DNA from: Marinobacter sp. 1-4A
GTDB lineage: Bacteria; Pseudomonadota; Gammaproteobacteria; Pseudomonadales; Oleiphilaceae
NCBI RefSeq assembly: GCF_016597725.1
Contig: NZ_VCGY01000001.1
Location: forward strand, 558,001-622,000
Reading direction: 5' to 3'
DNA: 64,000 nt
How positions within the stretch are numbered: the stretch's first letter is position 1; each line of letters opens with the position of its first letter. Under the pieces are notes generated by a model, which saw only the letters and a list, made by a program, of their open reading frames with translations, searched no databases and was not told the origin of the DNA. The translations under genes were made by a program, and so were the position numbers. This document shows, piece by piece, positions 19,008 through 29,017 of this stretch.

Positions 19008-19226
19008 TTACTCATTTTTCGCAATATAAGAGTGATAAACAGTAAGCGACGCGCTCAGGCTATCTCGGTAGGCCGCACCATACTGGTTTCCACCCGATTC
19101 CGCCTCGCGAATGGCTGCGGTGTATTGCCGAACACCCTGCTGCGCAAACGCCAAAGCGGCAGGTACTCCATCTCTACCCGCCACAAATGCGAGGCGCTCA
19201 CACTCTCTGGTTTCTGCGTCACTCAT
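19008..19226 (-). CDS. Small hypothetical protein downstream of cysI
   Basis: A 72-residue soluble protein (SDAETRECERLAFVAGRDG...). It is supported by a perfect AAGGAG ribosome site 6 bases before the ATG and by its position 25 bases after cysI on the same strand. It is rich in Ala and Tyr, looks helical and carries one Cys. I do not recognise the family. Being last in the cysJ-cysI transcript suggests a link to sulfite reduction, but this is only contextual. Confidence 0.7.
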   Translation of the reverse strand: MSDAETRECERLAFVAGRDGVPAALAFAQQGVRQYTAAIREAESGGNQYGAAYRDSLSASLTVYHSYIAKNE

Positions 19227-19251
19227 AATACTCCTTGTGCGCGGCCCGGTT

Positions 19252-20949
19252 TTATTTCAAAGGTTGGTGCAGCATCGCCGGTGTGCGCTCTTCCTCCACA
19301 ATACCAGTCCTCACTAAAAAATCACCAAACCGCTCTTCAAAAAAACGCTCTTGCTGATACAACCGAAACAGCGGCCGAAGTTCATTAAGTACCGTATCTG
19401 TATCTATATTTTCACGATACAACCTGTTCATACGCTGGCCTGAGAAGTCAGCTCCCAAGTATAGATTGTACTTACCCGGCGCCTTACCCGTTAGCGCAAT
19501 CTCGCCCAAATACGGGCGGGCACAGCCATTCGGGCAACCGGTAATGCGGAGGTTGATAGCATCGGGCTCCAACCCCTCTTCTGCCATAACACGCTCTACG
19601 CGAGTCACAAACTCGGGTAGGAAGCGCTCGGCTTCCGCCATGGCCAGCCCACAGGTTGGTAGAGCGACACAGGCCATGGAATTCTGGCGCAAGGGCGAAC
19701 TGCGGTTTCCCGCATCGAGCTTGTACTCTTCCACGATTGCGTCCACGGCAGTCTTGTTCTCGGGCGATACGTTCGCGATAACCAAATTCTGGTTACAGGT
19801 AATACGAAAGCTGCCGTTGTGCACTTCTGCAATCTTACGCAACGCTGTTCGCAACAGCCCGTTTTCAGTATCCGCCACCCTACCCGTGGGGATGAGTAGC
19901 GTTAAGTGCTGATGACCGTCTTCACCCTCAACCCAACCAAATCGGTCGCCGTTATGGCTCAAGCTAAATGAGCGCGGCTTTTCAAAGGCTTGCTTGTGGT
20001 ATTCCTCGAAGCGCTCCCGAAACCAGTCCATACCATAGTCATCAATGGTGTACTTAAAGCGCGCATGGGCGCGATTGGTGCGATCACCAAAATCCCGCTG
20101 GATGGCGCAGATGGCTTCACAAGCGTCCACAATCTGCTCCTTGGGAACAAAACCCGCCATTGTGGCCAGCCGGGGATAGGTAGCCGGATCACCGTAGGTC
20201 AGCCCCATTCCTCCGCCAACTACCACGTTGAAACCAAGAATTTGGCCAGCCTCAACAATGGCGATCAGACCGATATCATTGGCGAACACGTCGCAGTCGT
20301 TTTCCGGAGGAACGGCTAGTGCGATTTTGAATTTACGGGGCAGATATTTGTACCCGTAGAAGGGCTCCTCTTCCTCACCCAGCTTCTGAACACAGTCTTC
20401 TCCCAACCAAATCTCGGCATAGGCCGCAGAGCGCCAGCGTAAACGCTCACTGATTGCCAGCGACAATTCATGAATCTCCCCGTGCAATTGCGACTGATGG
20501 GGGTTCACGTTACTGATCACGTTGCGGTTCACATCGCCACAAGCGCCTCGGCTATCTAAACCTAAGGCATGTACTTTCTGCATGAACGGCTGCATCTGCT
20601 CTTTGAACACGCCGTGGAACTGGAAGGTCTGACGCGTAGTCAGGCGCAGGGTTGAATCCGCACACTCGTCTGCAATTTTGTCCAACCCCAGCCATTGGTC
20701 TGCAGTCAGCACACCGCCGGGTAACCGCAAGCGCACCATAAACTGGTAGAGCGGCTCAAGTTTTTGACGGCGGCGCTCATCTCGCACTTCGCGGTGATCC
20801 TGCTGGTAAGAGCCATGGAACTTGGTCAGTTTGGTATCGTCCTCCGGCAAAGCACCCGTGGTGCGATCCGCCAGCCCTTCCAGAATGGTGCCGCGAAGGT
20901 AGTTGCTTTCACGCTTGATTACTTCGGCTTCAGGCAGTTTCTCACTCAT
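19252..20949 (-). CDS. cysI: Sulfite reductase hemoprotein (beta) subunit CysI
   Basis: CysI reduces sulfite to sulfide with electrons from CysJ, using a coupled siroheme and 4Fe-4S cluster. The 565-residue protein has the cluster-binding Cys residues in MACVALPTCGLAMAEAER and TGCPNGCARPYLGEI, siroheme contacts in RLTTRQTFQFHGV and CGDVNRNV, and the usual length. It overlaps the cysJ stop by one base (TGATG), so translation is coupled. It belongs to assimilatory sulfate reduction in the cytoplasm. Confidence 0.97.
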   Translation of the reverse strand: MSEKLPEAEVIKRESNYLRGTILEGLADRTTGALPEDDTKLTKFHGSYQQDHREVRDERRRQKLEPLYQFMVRLRLPGGVLTADQWLGLDKIADECADSTLRLTTRQTFQFHGVFKEQMQPFMQKVHALGLDSRGACGDVNRNVISNVNPHQSQLHGEIHELSLAISERLRWRSAAYAEIWLGEDCVQKLGEEEEPFYGYKYLPRKFKIALAVPPENDCDVFANDIGLIAIVEAGQILGFNVVVGGGMGLTYGDPATYPRLATMAGFVPKEQIVDACEAICAIQRDFGDRTNRAHARFKYTIDDYGMDWFRERFEEYHKQAFEKPRSFSLSHNGDRFGWVEGEDGHQHLTLLIPTGRVADTENGLLRTALRKIAEVHNGSFRITCNQNLVIANVSPENKTAVDAIVEEYKLDAGNRSSPLRQNSMACVALPTCGLAMAEAERFLPEFVTRVERVMAEEGLEPDAINLRITGCPNGCARPYLGEIALTGKAPGKYNLYLGADFSGQRMNRLYRENIDTDTVLNELRPLFRLYQQERFFEERFGDFLVRTGIVEEERTPAMLHQPLK

Positions 20950-22751
20950 CAGTACACATCCCGCTGGTAACGTTTATCCCGGTTTAGTTGGCGCAGGTAA
21001 TCTTCGGCCTGCTCCGGATTCAGCCCACCCTGTTCACTGGCAATATCCAGCAGGGCCTGGTGTACATCCGGTGCCATTTTTTCTGCATCGCCGCACACGT
21101 ATAGGCTGGCACCCCGTTGCAGCCAAGCCCACACCTCGGCGCTGTTCTCCTTCAAGCAATGTTGCACATAGCGTTTTTCCGCCTGATCTCTGGAGAAAGC
21201 CACATCCAGCTTTGTAAGCAAGCCGTCGCGACGCCACTTAAGCCATTCCGACTGGTAAAGGAAATCACTGCGGAACCGGCGATCACCAAAGAACAACCAG
21301 TTCTCGCCCTTTGCCTCCCGTTCTTCCCGCTCTTGCAAGAAAGCACGGAAAGGCGCAACGCCAGTGCCGGGGCCAATCATAATCACCGGCTTGCTGTCAT
21401 CCGGCAGCGCAAACTTCTTGTTGGGATCAATATAAATCCGCACTTGCCCACCTTCGCTCATGCGGTCCGAGAGCCAAGTAGAAGCGACACCCTCGCGATC
21501 CCTGCCATGGCTTGAATAACGCACGGCGGCGACGGTAATGTGCACTTCGTCATCCACAGCCGCCTGACTGGAACTGATGGAATAGAGTCTTGGAGGTAGC
21601 TTCCGCAGCAGGTTAACCAGTTCTTGCGGTGCCAGTTTGGTTATTGGCCATGCTTGAATCAGGTCCAGAAGGTCGCGCCCTTCCGTCCAGGCTCTCAGCT
21701 CTGTGCTATCTGCCACCAAGGCTTTAAGGGCATCATCATTCGACAAGTCGGCCCAGTGCTTCATGAGGGGTGGTATTAGAAGGGTAATTTCACGGTAAAA
21801 AGCCAACGCTTCCCGCAACGAAACCTCACGCTCATCTGCCGAGACCAACTGTTCGCCATCAAAGCCCAATGTATTCAGTAATTCGTCAACTAGGGCCGGG
21901 TTGTTTTCCGGGTACACCCCCACCGCGTCTCCGGGTTTGTAGGTCAGCCCCGAGTCTTCCAGCGAAAGCTCTATGTGCCGCACCTCTTTGTCGGAGCCCC
22001 GGCCACTGAGTATTTGATTCGTTAGAATCACCGCCGCGTAAGGGTTCTTGCGGCTAAATATCGAGGCTGGCGCTTGCTCTGCCGTTACTGAGCTCGCAGC
22101 CGTTGGTTGACTGGCACCTGCTTCGCTAACAATGGTCTCCAGTACCCTATTGATCCAGTCTTCAGCCAGATCTTCGTAGTCCACATCACAGTCCACGCGT
22201 TCAGCCAATGCGGTTGCGCCCAATGCCGCAAGCTTACTGTCAAAATCCTGACCGGTTTTGCAGAAGTGCTCGTAGCTGGAATCCCCCAACGACAATACGC
22301 TGTACCGAAGCCCTTCCAGCTTCGGTGCTTTCTTACCGTGGAGAAATTCGTGGAAGTCCAGCGCGTTATCGGGTGGATCGCCCTCCCCATGGGTAGATGC
22401 CAACACCGCCAGATACTGCTCACTCTTCAGCTGCTTGGGCTTGTAGTCCGCCATATCCAGCACCTTGGCAGACACGCCTTTATCAGCAGCGCGAGCCGCT
22501 AGCTGCTGCGCAAGCTCTTCTGTGTTACCGGTTTGCGAGCCGAATAAAATCGTAAGTTCAGGAGCTGCACACTGAGGTGCGTTCTCGGCACCAGCTGTGT
22601 TCGCACCCGGGTTCGCGGAAGCACCGGCACATTTACCGGCCAAAAACCCGGCAAGCCAAAAAAGCTGCCCTTCGTTTATACCATCAAGAAGCTCTGCAAG
22701 CCGCGCCTGCTGGCTCGCCGAAAGAGGAGATGAGTTCAGATCTGTCGTCAT
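20949..22751 (-). CDS. cysJ: Sulfite reductase flavoprotein (alpha) subunit CysJ
   Basis: A 600-residue NADPH-dependent diflavin reductase that feeds CysI. Domain order: a short N-terminal segment, flavodoxin with the FMN loop ILFGSQTGNTEE and STHGEGDPPDNA (about 65-210), an FAD-binding domain (RLYSISSS) and an NADPH-binding domain (IGPGTGVAPFRAFLQERE), ending in a typical ...RYQRDVY tail. It is the first gene of cysJ-cysI-small ORF. The roughly 300-base divergent gap to the SQR gene should hold the operon's promoter, but I see no clear CysB site. Confidence 0.96.
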   Translation of the reverse strand: MTTDLNSSPLSASQQARLAELLDGINEGQLFWLAGFLAGKCAGASANPGANTAGAENAPQCAAPELTILFGSQTGNTEELAQQLAARAADKGVSAKVLDMADYKPKQLKSEQYLAVLASTHGEGDPPDNALDFHEFLHGKKAPKLEGLRYSVLSLGDSSYEHFCKTGQDFDSKLAALGATALAERVDCDVDYEDLAEDWINRVLETIVSEAGASQPTAASSVTAEQAPASIFSRKNPYAAVILTNQILSGRGSDKEVRHIELSLEDSGLTYKPGDAVGVYPENNPALVDELLNTLGFDGEQLVSADEREVSLREALAFYREITLLIPPLMKHWADLSNDDALKALVADSTELRAWTEGRDLLDLIQAWPITKLAPQELVNLLRKLPPRLYSISSSQAAVDDEVHITVAAVRYSSHGRDREGVASTWLSDRMSEGGQVRIYIDPNKKFALPDDSKPVIMIGPGTGVAPFRAFLQEREEREAKGENWLFFGDRRFRSDFLYQSEWLKWRRDGLLTKLDVAFSRDQAEKRYVQHCLKENSAEVWAWLQRGASLYVCGDAEKMAPDVHQALLDIASEQGGLNPEQAEDYLRQLNRDKRYQRDVY

Positions 22752-23051
22752 GTTGGATGATCCGTGTGGGCTGTAAATACATTACTGGTTTCAAACCAAA
22801 CCTGATGAAACCTGCACGCACTCTAGGAATCAAAAAATGAGCGACAAAATGAAATAGACGGGACAAATAAATCGAAAATTCCGATATACAGCCTAACCCA
22901 CTGTTTTAAATGGATATTAAACATATTCCAAATGACTCTAAACGAAATGACCTTAATCATTCCGAAGAATAACGAGTTCCTTTTAAGCTAGCGCCTCTTA
23001 GTTTCACACCCAAGGAGCCACAAAAAATGCTCCTTGAAAGGAGTATTCAAC
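22752..23051. promoter_or_regulatory. Divergent control region cysJ / SQR with alternative hairpins
   Basis: A 300-base A/T-rich gap between divergent cysJ and the SQR gene, with no gene in it. Near the SQR start, AAGGAGC (23012-23018) can pair with GCTCCTT (23029-23035). The same GCTCCTT segment can instead pair with the SQR ribosome site AAAGGAG (23037-23043). The two pairings exclude each other. The first AAGGAG also sits 9 bases before an ATG at 23027 that opens a short out-of-frame reading frame over the SQR start. This could be translational control; it is not demonstrated. Confidence 0.45.
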
Positions 23052-24287
23052 ATGTCTCAGATCACACCTTCACAGGCGCATCAGGTGGTCGTAATCGGTG
23101 CAGGCGCTGCAGGTACCAGCGTTGCCGCATCCCTGCTTCGTCAAAGACCGGGTTTGGATGTCGCTATTATTGAACCGAGCGATGTTCACTATTATCAACC
23201 GGCCCTCACGCTGGTGGGTGGCGGGGCTTACTCCCTCGCAAAGACTGCTCGCCCTCAAGCCCAAACACTACCAAAAGGCGCTCGTTGGATTAGAGCTGCC
23301 GCGCAAGAGCTTCAACCGGAACAGAACCGGGTTATCTTGGATGACGGGCGGATAGTGGGTTATGACACCCTAGTGGTAACGCCGGGACTGAAGCTGGATT
23401 GGGACAAAATAGATGGTTTGCGGGAAACGCTGGGGCGCAACGGCGTTTGCAGCAACTACGACCCGTCACTGGCGGAATACACCTGGCAGTGCATTAAACA
23501 ATTTCGAGGAGGGAAGGCCTTTTTCACCCAACCGCCCGCACCCATCAAGTGCGCAGGCGCACCCCAGAAAATCGCCTATCTGGCCGCAGACTACTTCCGC
23601 AAAAACCAGATAGCCGGGCAGAGTGAGTTAAGGTTTTACGCGGCCGGAGGCGCTCTATTCAGCGTTCCTGACTTTGTTCCCTATTTGGAGAAAGTTGCTC
23701 GCCGGTACAATATTGGCCTGCTGATGAATCACAATTTGATTGCCGTAAATGGTGATAAAAAAGAAGCCACATTCCGTTTCACCGACGGCAATGGAGATGT
23801 ACAGGAGATAACCGAATCCTTTGACATACTCCACGTAACGCCGCCGCAATGCGCACCGGATTTCGTGAAAAACAGCCCGCTGGCAAATGCCGATGGCTGG
23901 GTAGACGTAGACCAGCACTCGCTGCAGCATATGCGCTTCAAGAACGTATTTAGTCTGGGTGATTGCAGTTCGCTGCCCACCTCGAAAACAGCGGCGGCCG
24001 TTCGCAAACAATCGCCGGTAGCGGCTACCAACATTTTGGCCCAACTTGCCGATGGGCAGCTGAATGCAAGCTACGACGGCTATACCTCCTGCCCCATTGT
24101 GACTGGCTATGGCAAAGTAATGCTTGCAGAGTTTGTATATGGCGGCAAGGTAACGCCGACACTGCCGCTGAGCCCGTTTAAAGAGTCTGCATTTTATTGG
24201 CAGGTTAAGAAGCGCGCCCTGCCTCCCTTCTATTTTGATTACATGCTGAAGGGACATGAGCGCGATATAGCTCATAAAGCTCGTTAA
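23052..24287 (+). CDS. Sulfide:quinone oxidoreductase (SQRDL-like type)
   Basis: A flavoprotein that oxidises sulfide and passes electrons to the quinone pool at the inner face of the membrane. The 411 residues begin with an FAD-binding GAGAAG motif. They carry the redox Cys pair of the mitochondrial/type II class: Cys167 in IKCAGAPQK and Cys347 in YTSCPIVTGY. The C-terminal LGDCSSLPTSKTAAAVRKQ is the conserved FAD/quinone segment. The ATG at 23052 has AAAGGAG upstream. It is divergent from the cysJI operon, so sulfide production and removal sit back to back. Confidence 0.9.
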   Translation: MSQITPSQAHQVVVIGAGAAGTSVAASLLRQRPGLDVAIIEPSDVHYYQPALTLVGGGAYSLAKTARPQAQTLPKGARWIRAAAQELQPEQNRVILDDGRIVGYDTLVVTPGLKLDWDKIDGLRETLGRNGVCSNYDPSLAEYTWQCIKQFRGGKAFFTQPPAPIKCAGAPQKIAYLAADYFRKNQIAGQSELRFYAAGGALFSVPDFVPYLEKVARRYNIGLLMNHNLIAVNGDKKEATFRFTDGNGDVQEITESFDILHVTPPQCAPDFVKNSPLANADGWVDVDQHSLQHMRFKNVFSLGDCSSLPTSKTAAAVRKQSPVAATNILAQLADGQLNASYDGYTSCPIVTGYGKVMLAEFVYGGKVTPTLPLSPFKESAFYWQVKKRALPPFYFDYMLKGHERDIAHKAR

Positions 24288-24359
24288 AGCGGATAGCACG
24301 TTTATGGTCATAAGTTGCGAATACAAACTTAAGGACCAGAGGTAATTGTGGCTCTTGGC

Positions 24360-25778
24360 TTACTTACCGGTTTGCTGTTTCTCCCATCCGCCGCCCAGTG
24401 CTTTATAAAGATCCACCGCAGCTATCAGTCGCGATATCCGCAGCTGTACCAGTTGATCTCGGGTTTGGAACAGGGTGCGCTGGGCTTCTAGTAGTGTAAG
24501 CAGCGCATCACTGCCTTCTTTATAGCGCAGCTCCGTCAACTCAAGTGTTCGGGCTGCGCGCTCGTTTACGGTTTGCTGCAGCTCTTCCCGGTACTGGCTG
24601 GTCTGCACGCGATCCAGCGCATCATCGGTTTCCTGCAATGCGGTCAGGATGGTGCTGCGATAGTTTTCAACCAACTCCCGCCGCTGCGACTCACTGACCG
24701 CCTGCTGCGCATCAAGGCGTCCACCGTCGAACAAAGACTGGACCACCGAGAGACTCCAGCCGGCAGTTTTCACTGGATCCGTCAGGCTAAGCAAATTGGT
24801 ACTGTTGACACCGGCATTCAAGCCAATCGAAAAAGACGGCAGCAGAGCTGTGCGCGCCTGTTCCACATTGGCATCAGCGGCCTGAAGTCTTGCCTCTTCC
24901 CGTGCCAAATCCGGGCGCCGGGTGAGCAGTTCCGGCGGCAGTCCCGCATCGACCGACGGAAGCGTCATGGTCAACAACGTATTGTCAGCGGATTTCACCT
25001 CAAAACCCAAGGGTGAAGCTCCAACCAACACCGCCAGCGCTGACCGAGTTTGTCGGTATTGCAGTTGCAGGGGGATCAGGCTGGCCCGCTGATTCAGCAC
25101 TTCTGTTTGCTGGCGCAGCAACTCAGCGCGGTTTGCAGCACCATTCCGGTAGCGCACTTCAACAATTCGCTCAACTCGCTCGGAAATACGTAAGTTTTCC
25201 TGTGCCACCCGCAACTGCTCCTCCAACCCTAACAACTGGAACCAAGTAGTGGCCACGCTACTGGCGAGGGTCAGGCGCACAGTGTCGTAATCAAACGCGG
25301 TCGCTCGAAAAGAGGCCTCAGCTGCATGACGACTAGCCGCAAGGTTACCCCACACATCCAGCTCGTAACTGGCCGTAAGGGAGGCAGAGGTTGACTCGCT
25401 GCGCTCGGAAGGGCCGCGCCCATCAGTAACCCGAGACCCTGTAGCTCCGGTTAGTCCCAACGACGGCAACAGGCGGATGCCTGCGATACGCGCTTGCTGC
25501 TCAGCCTGAAACACGCGCTCTGCCATGGCCGCTAAGTCAGGACTTTGTTCAAAAGCCCGACTGATAAGCTGGCTCAGTTCAGCTGAACCAAAAGCCTGCC
25601 ACCAGAACCGATCCGGAGCCACGCTGTTTTCCCCAATATCCCTCGGAATATTCCATGTTTCCGTGCTCTCAAGCGAAGGCCGTTCAATTGGGGGTGTAAC
25701 GGCGCAACCAATGAGTGTTGCTGTGGCAATCGCCAACAACAGCGCCCGCAACTCACACACTCTTTTGTTTATAAGCAT
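24360..25778 (-). CDS. Outer membrane efflux lipoprotein (NodT/OprM family)
   Basis: A TolC-like outer-membrane channel for a tripartite exporter. From the ATG at 25778 it has 472 residues with a lipoprotein signal (lipobox LIGC) and two outer-membrane-factor repeats. Conserved segments include AASRHAAEASFRATAFDYD, RRPDLAREEARLQAADANVEQARTA and LDGGRLDAQQ-type regions. It is last in a macA-macB-channel operon, 11 bases after macB. The frame extends upstream to 25880, but that would overlap macB and lacks a signal peptide at the right place. Confidence 0.9.
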   Translation of the reverse strand: MLINKRVCELRALLLAIATATLIGCAVTPPIERPSLESTETWNIPRDIGENSVAPDRFWWQAFGSAELSQLISRAFEQSPDLAAMAERVFQAEQQARIAGIRLLPSLGLTGATGSRVTDGRGPSERSESTSASLTASYELDVWGNLAASRHAAEASFRATAFDYDTVRLTLASSVATTWFQLLGLEEQLRVAQENLRISERVERIVEVRYRNGAANRAELLRQQTEVLNQRASLIPLQLQYRQTRSALAVLVGASPLGFEVKSADNTLLTMTLPSVDAGLPPELLTRRPDLAREEARLQAADANVEQARTALLPSFSIGLNAGVNSTNLLSLTDPVKTAGWSLSVVQSLFDGGRLDAQQAVSESQRRELVENYRSTILTALQETDDALDRVQTSQYREELQQTVNERAARTLELTELRYKEGSDALLTLLEAQRTLFQTRDQLVQLRISRLIAAVDLYKALGGGWEKQQTGK

Positions 25779-25789
25779 TTCTTTACCCT

Positions 25790-27724
25790 TTACTCCGCCG
25801 CCAGCGCCGTAACCGGATCTAATCCAGCGGCCTTTCGTGCAGGCAGAAAGCCAAACAGAAGCCCAGTACCAAATGCACAACCGAAGGCGAGTAACACCGG
25901 CAACAAAGAATAGCTTATCGGTGTACCAAAATGAGCCACTAGAGCCGCCGCCCCGAGCCCAAGGCCTACGCCAATCACACCACCCAATGCCGAAACAGCC
26001 AGCGCTTCCAGCAAAAATTGCTGCAAGATATGGCGGGCGCGAGCACCCGTGGCCATGCGTATCCCGATCTCCCGTGTACGCTCAGTCACACTAACAAGCA
26101 TGATGTTCATGACACCTATACCTCCCACTAACAGTGAGATCGCTGCCACGGAACCTAGCAACCAGGTGAACGTGTCTTGAGTCTCGGAAACTGTATCAAT
26201 CAATGAGGCCATGTTGTAAATCTGAAAATCCTCAACACCGTGGCGCTGAAGTAGTAACTGGTGTACTTGCGCCTGAACCTCATCCATCAGCGAGGTGTCA
26301 TCCACCGCAATGGTTACGTTGCGCAAATGCCTCTGACCGAAAACCCGCATACTGCCGGTGGTATAAGGCACGAGAACCACGTCATCCTGATCCTGCCCCA
26401 TGGGCGACGCCCCGCGCTCACTCATCACTCCGACCACCTGAAATAGCACATTACTCATCAGGATATAGCGTCCCACCGGGTTATCTGGCCCGAACAACGC
26501 TATAGCTGTGGTATTGCCAAGAACGGCTACTGGAGCATACCCACTTTCGTCTGCCTGATTAAAAAAACTGCCCTGCTTGACTGGCCACTGGCGAACGATA
26601 GGAAACTGCCAAGAGGTCGCGTTCACCTCTGCCTGATGGTCAGCATTAGCGTGGCGCAGGGTCTGGTTACCCGTAAGTTCAGGCACCGCAGCAATGATAT
26701 TCGGCAAGGTATTAATGGCATGAACATCTTCTGGCACCAATGTGGCAATGTTCCACCCACCCCTCCTTTGCCCTGGAACACCAGGCCGCACCAGCAATAG
26801 GTTACTGCCCATAGCACTGATGCGATCCACCACCGCCTCACGGGCACCGTCACCGATCGCCAGCATCGTAATCACTGAAGCTACACCTATAACAATACCC
26901 AGCAATGTCAGTGCGGTACGGAACAAATTACCCCTCATGGAGCTGATGGCTGTGCAAGCCCCCTGATAGAGTTCCCTGACAATAGAAGGGTTGTGCTTTA
27001 AAGGCTGTCGCTGGAGCCGCGGGCTGGCAATGACATCTGGCGGGCCAGGATCTCTCACTATTTGACCATCAGCGATCTCAATCTTGCGATGCGCATGCTC
27101 AGCCACATTGCTGTCGTGGGTGATCAAGACGATGGTGTAGCCTTCATCCGACAGCTCTTTTAGTAGTTTCATCACCTCGCGGCCGCTATGACTGTCGAGG
27201 GCGCCGGTAGGCTCATCAGCAAGGATGATCTCACCGCCGTTCATCAGCGCCCGGGCGATGGATACCCGTTGTTGCTGACCGCCGGAAAGCTGACCCGGAC
27301 GGTGGTCCATGCGATCATCCAGCCCCAGCCGTTGTAACAGACCGGCCGCCCTCTTCTGACGTTCACTCGTGCGCAGGCTAGCGTAGCTGGCAGGCATTTC
27401 AACGTTTGCACTGGCCGACATACCCGGCAACAAATTGTAGCTCTGAAACACAAAGCCAAACGATTCACGGCGCAAACGCGCCAGACCATCGCGATCCAGC
27501 TTTGACACATCGCGCCCATCGAACCAAAAGTGACCACTGGATGGCCGGTCGAGGCAACCTAGGATATTCATTAAAGTAGACTTGCCAGATCCGGAAGCCC
27601 CCATAATGGCTACAAACTCTCCCCGGTGGATGCTCAGGTTGATCCCGCGCAATACCTGTACGGCTAGATCACCGTTATGGTAGGTACGGGTAATATTTCG
27701 CAATTCGATCAGCGGTTGCGCCAT
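25790..27724 (-). CDS. macB: MacB-type ABC exporter (ATPase-permease)
   Basis: A 644-residue exporter that drives periplasmic substrates into the channel protein by mechanotransmission. The N-terminal ATPase domain has Walker [10 protein letters not shown], signature LSGGQQQR and Walker [13 protein letters not shown]. Four membrane segments follow, with a large periplasmic domain between the first two (about residues 300-525), the MacB plan. MacB relatives export macrolides, toxins, lipoproteins or siderophores (PvdT). It is two bases from macA. The adjacent siderophore-uptake genes suggest, without proof, a siderophore-related cargo. Confidence 0.93.
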   Translation of the reverse strand: MAQPLIELRNITRTYHNGDLAVQVLRGINLSIHRGEFVAIMGASGSGKSTLMNILGCLDRPSSGHFWFDGRDVSKLDRDGLARLRRESFGFVFQSYNLLPGMSASANVEMPASYASLRTSERQKRAAGLLQRLGLDDRMDHRPGQLSGGQQQRVSIARALMNGGEIILADEPTGALDSHSGREVMKLLKELSDEGYTIVLITHDSNVAEHAHRKIEIADGQIVRDPGPPDVIASPRLQRQPLKHNPSIVRELYQGACTAISSMRGNLFRTALTLLGIVIGVASVITMLAIGDGAREAVVDRISAMGSNLLLVRPGVPGQRRGGWNIATLVPEDVHAINTLPNIIAAVPELTGNQTLRHANADHQAEVNATSWQFPIVRQWPVKQGSFFNQADESGYAPVAVLGNTTAIALFGPDNPVGRYILMSNVLFQVVGVMSERGASPMGQDQDDVVLVPYTTGSMRVFGQRHLRNVTIAVDDTSLMDEVQAQVHQLLLQRHGVEDFQIYNMASLIDTVSETQDTFTWLLGSVAAISLLVGGIGVMNIMLVSVTERTREIGIRMATGARARHILQQFLLEALAVSALGGVIGVGLGLGAAALVAHFGTPISYSLLPVLLAFGCAFGTGLLFGFLPARKAAGLDPVTALAAE

Positions 27725-27726
27725 AA

Positions 27727-28878
27727 TTACAACCTCATGCCTGGCATCCTGCGTGAATTACCCGATGAACTTTTGGCGCCACGTTCACCGCGCGGGTTGC
27801 TCACTACTCGCTCCCCCTCTTCCAGACCATCCAGAATTTCAACCTGCACCCGATTCGAGACGCCAACTGTTACCTTCCGTTGTTCGATTACACCGCCACC
27901 ACCTAACACCTGAACTGTTGGAGCTGCCCCACGTTGATTCAGGGCTGTTACCGGCACCAATAATGCGTCATCGGTTCTGGCGTTAACAAAAAAGACCTGA
28001 GCGGTCATTTGTGTCATCAACCGACCTTTCGGATTGGGCACATCAAACACAGCGTTATAGAGCACGACGTTATTTTCGACTACGGGAGTGGGCTCTACTC
28101 GGTCCAGATGGCTTTCCCAGCGTTGCTGCTGATTGCCAAGCGTGGTGAAGTAGACCGACTGGCCCTGCTTCAGTTTGCCAATGTCCGCTTCTGAAACCTG
28201 TGCCTCAACAGTCATCACAGACAAATCAGCAATGCGCATCAGTACAGGTGCCTGCTGGTTTACGTTCAGAGTTTGGCCCTGACGAGCCTCAATCGAAACA
28301 ATGGTGCCATTCATAGGCGCATAGATACGGGCATACTCCAGATTGGTTTCTTCCGCCCGGAGGGTTGAATTCGTCTGCTCTATTTGGGCACTGATGGCCT
28401 CAACTTGTGCTTTCGCTGACCTCAGGCTTGCTTCAGCGATCTGTGCTGCTTCACGACTTGTGGCTTCTTCCCGTAAAAGGTTCTGCTGTCGCCGATTCTG
28501 TATTTCTGCAAGGGTAAGCTGTGCTTCCCGCTCCATCAGCTGCGCTTTCTGGTTACGAAGCTGTGCGCGGATTGCATCTACTTGGGCGAGGTATAATTTG
28601 GCATCGATCTCTGCCAATAGATCACCCTCTTTCACGTCCTTTCCAACCTCAACGTGAAGCCGCTTAAGCTGCCCCGAGACCTGTGCTCCTACATCCACGT
28701 AATCCCGCGGCTGCAACACACCCGTAGCCGTCACCAGATCTTCTAGCCCTCCCCGCTCCACGGCCACTGTCAGTAAATTCTCCTGGGGCTGCTTGTCCTT
28801 CTGAAGCCACCAACCCGCAGCAATTACAGCCACAAGAACAAGCAGCACTGGCCAGACAAACTTTTTTGGGAAAAACAT
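27727..28878 (-). CDS. macA: MacA-type periplasmic adaptor
   Basis: The membrane-fusion protein of the same exporter. The ATG at 28878 (MFFPKKF) with GAGGTG upstream gives 383 residues: one N-terminal membrane anchor ([19 protein letters not shown]), a lipoyl half motif, a long coiled-coil hairpin (about residues 95-195, [19 protein letters not shown]), a second lipoyl half, a beta barrel and a membrane-proximal domain. It is the first gene of macA-macB-channel. No Fur box is visible in the gap upstream. Confidence 0.92.
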   Translation of the reverse strand: MFFPKKFVWPVLLVLVAVIAAGWWLQKDKQPQENLLTVAVERGGLEDLVTATGVLQPRDYVDVGAQVSGQLKRLHVEVGKDVKEGDLLAEIDAKLYLAQVDAIRAQLRNQKAQLMEREAQLTLAEIQNRRQQNLLREEATSREAAQIAEASLRSAKAQVEAISAQIEQTNSTLRAEETNLEYARIYAPMNGTIVSIEARQGQTLNVNQQAPVLMRIADLSVMTVEAQVSEADIGKLKQGQSVYFTTLGNQQQRWESHLDRVEPTPVVENNVVLYNAVFDVPNPKGRLMTQMTAQVFFVNARTDDALLVPVTALNQRGAAPTVQVLGGGGVIEQRKVTVGVSNRVQVEILDGLEEGERVVSNPRGERGAKSSSGNSRRMPGMRL

Positions 28879-29017
28879 GCGCACCTCATCACCCATTCCA
28901 TTCAAGACACACTCCGAATACAAAAGAGCTTGAGCGGGATTATGGGCAAAAAGGTGCATGCGTAGTATGGCTAGAAGCCGGCTTTACGTAACATTTACGC
29001 GGTGATGATTTCCGTTA

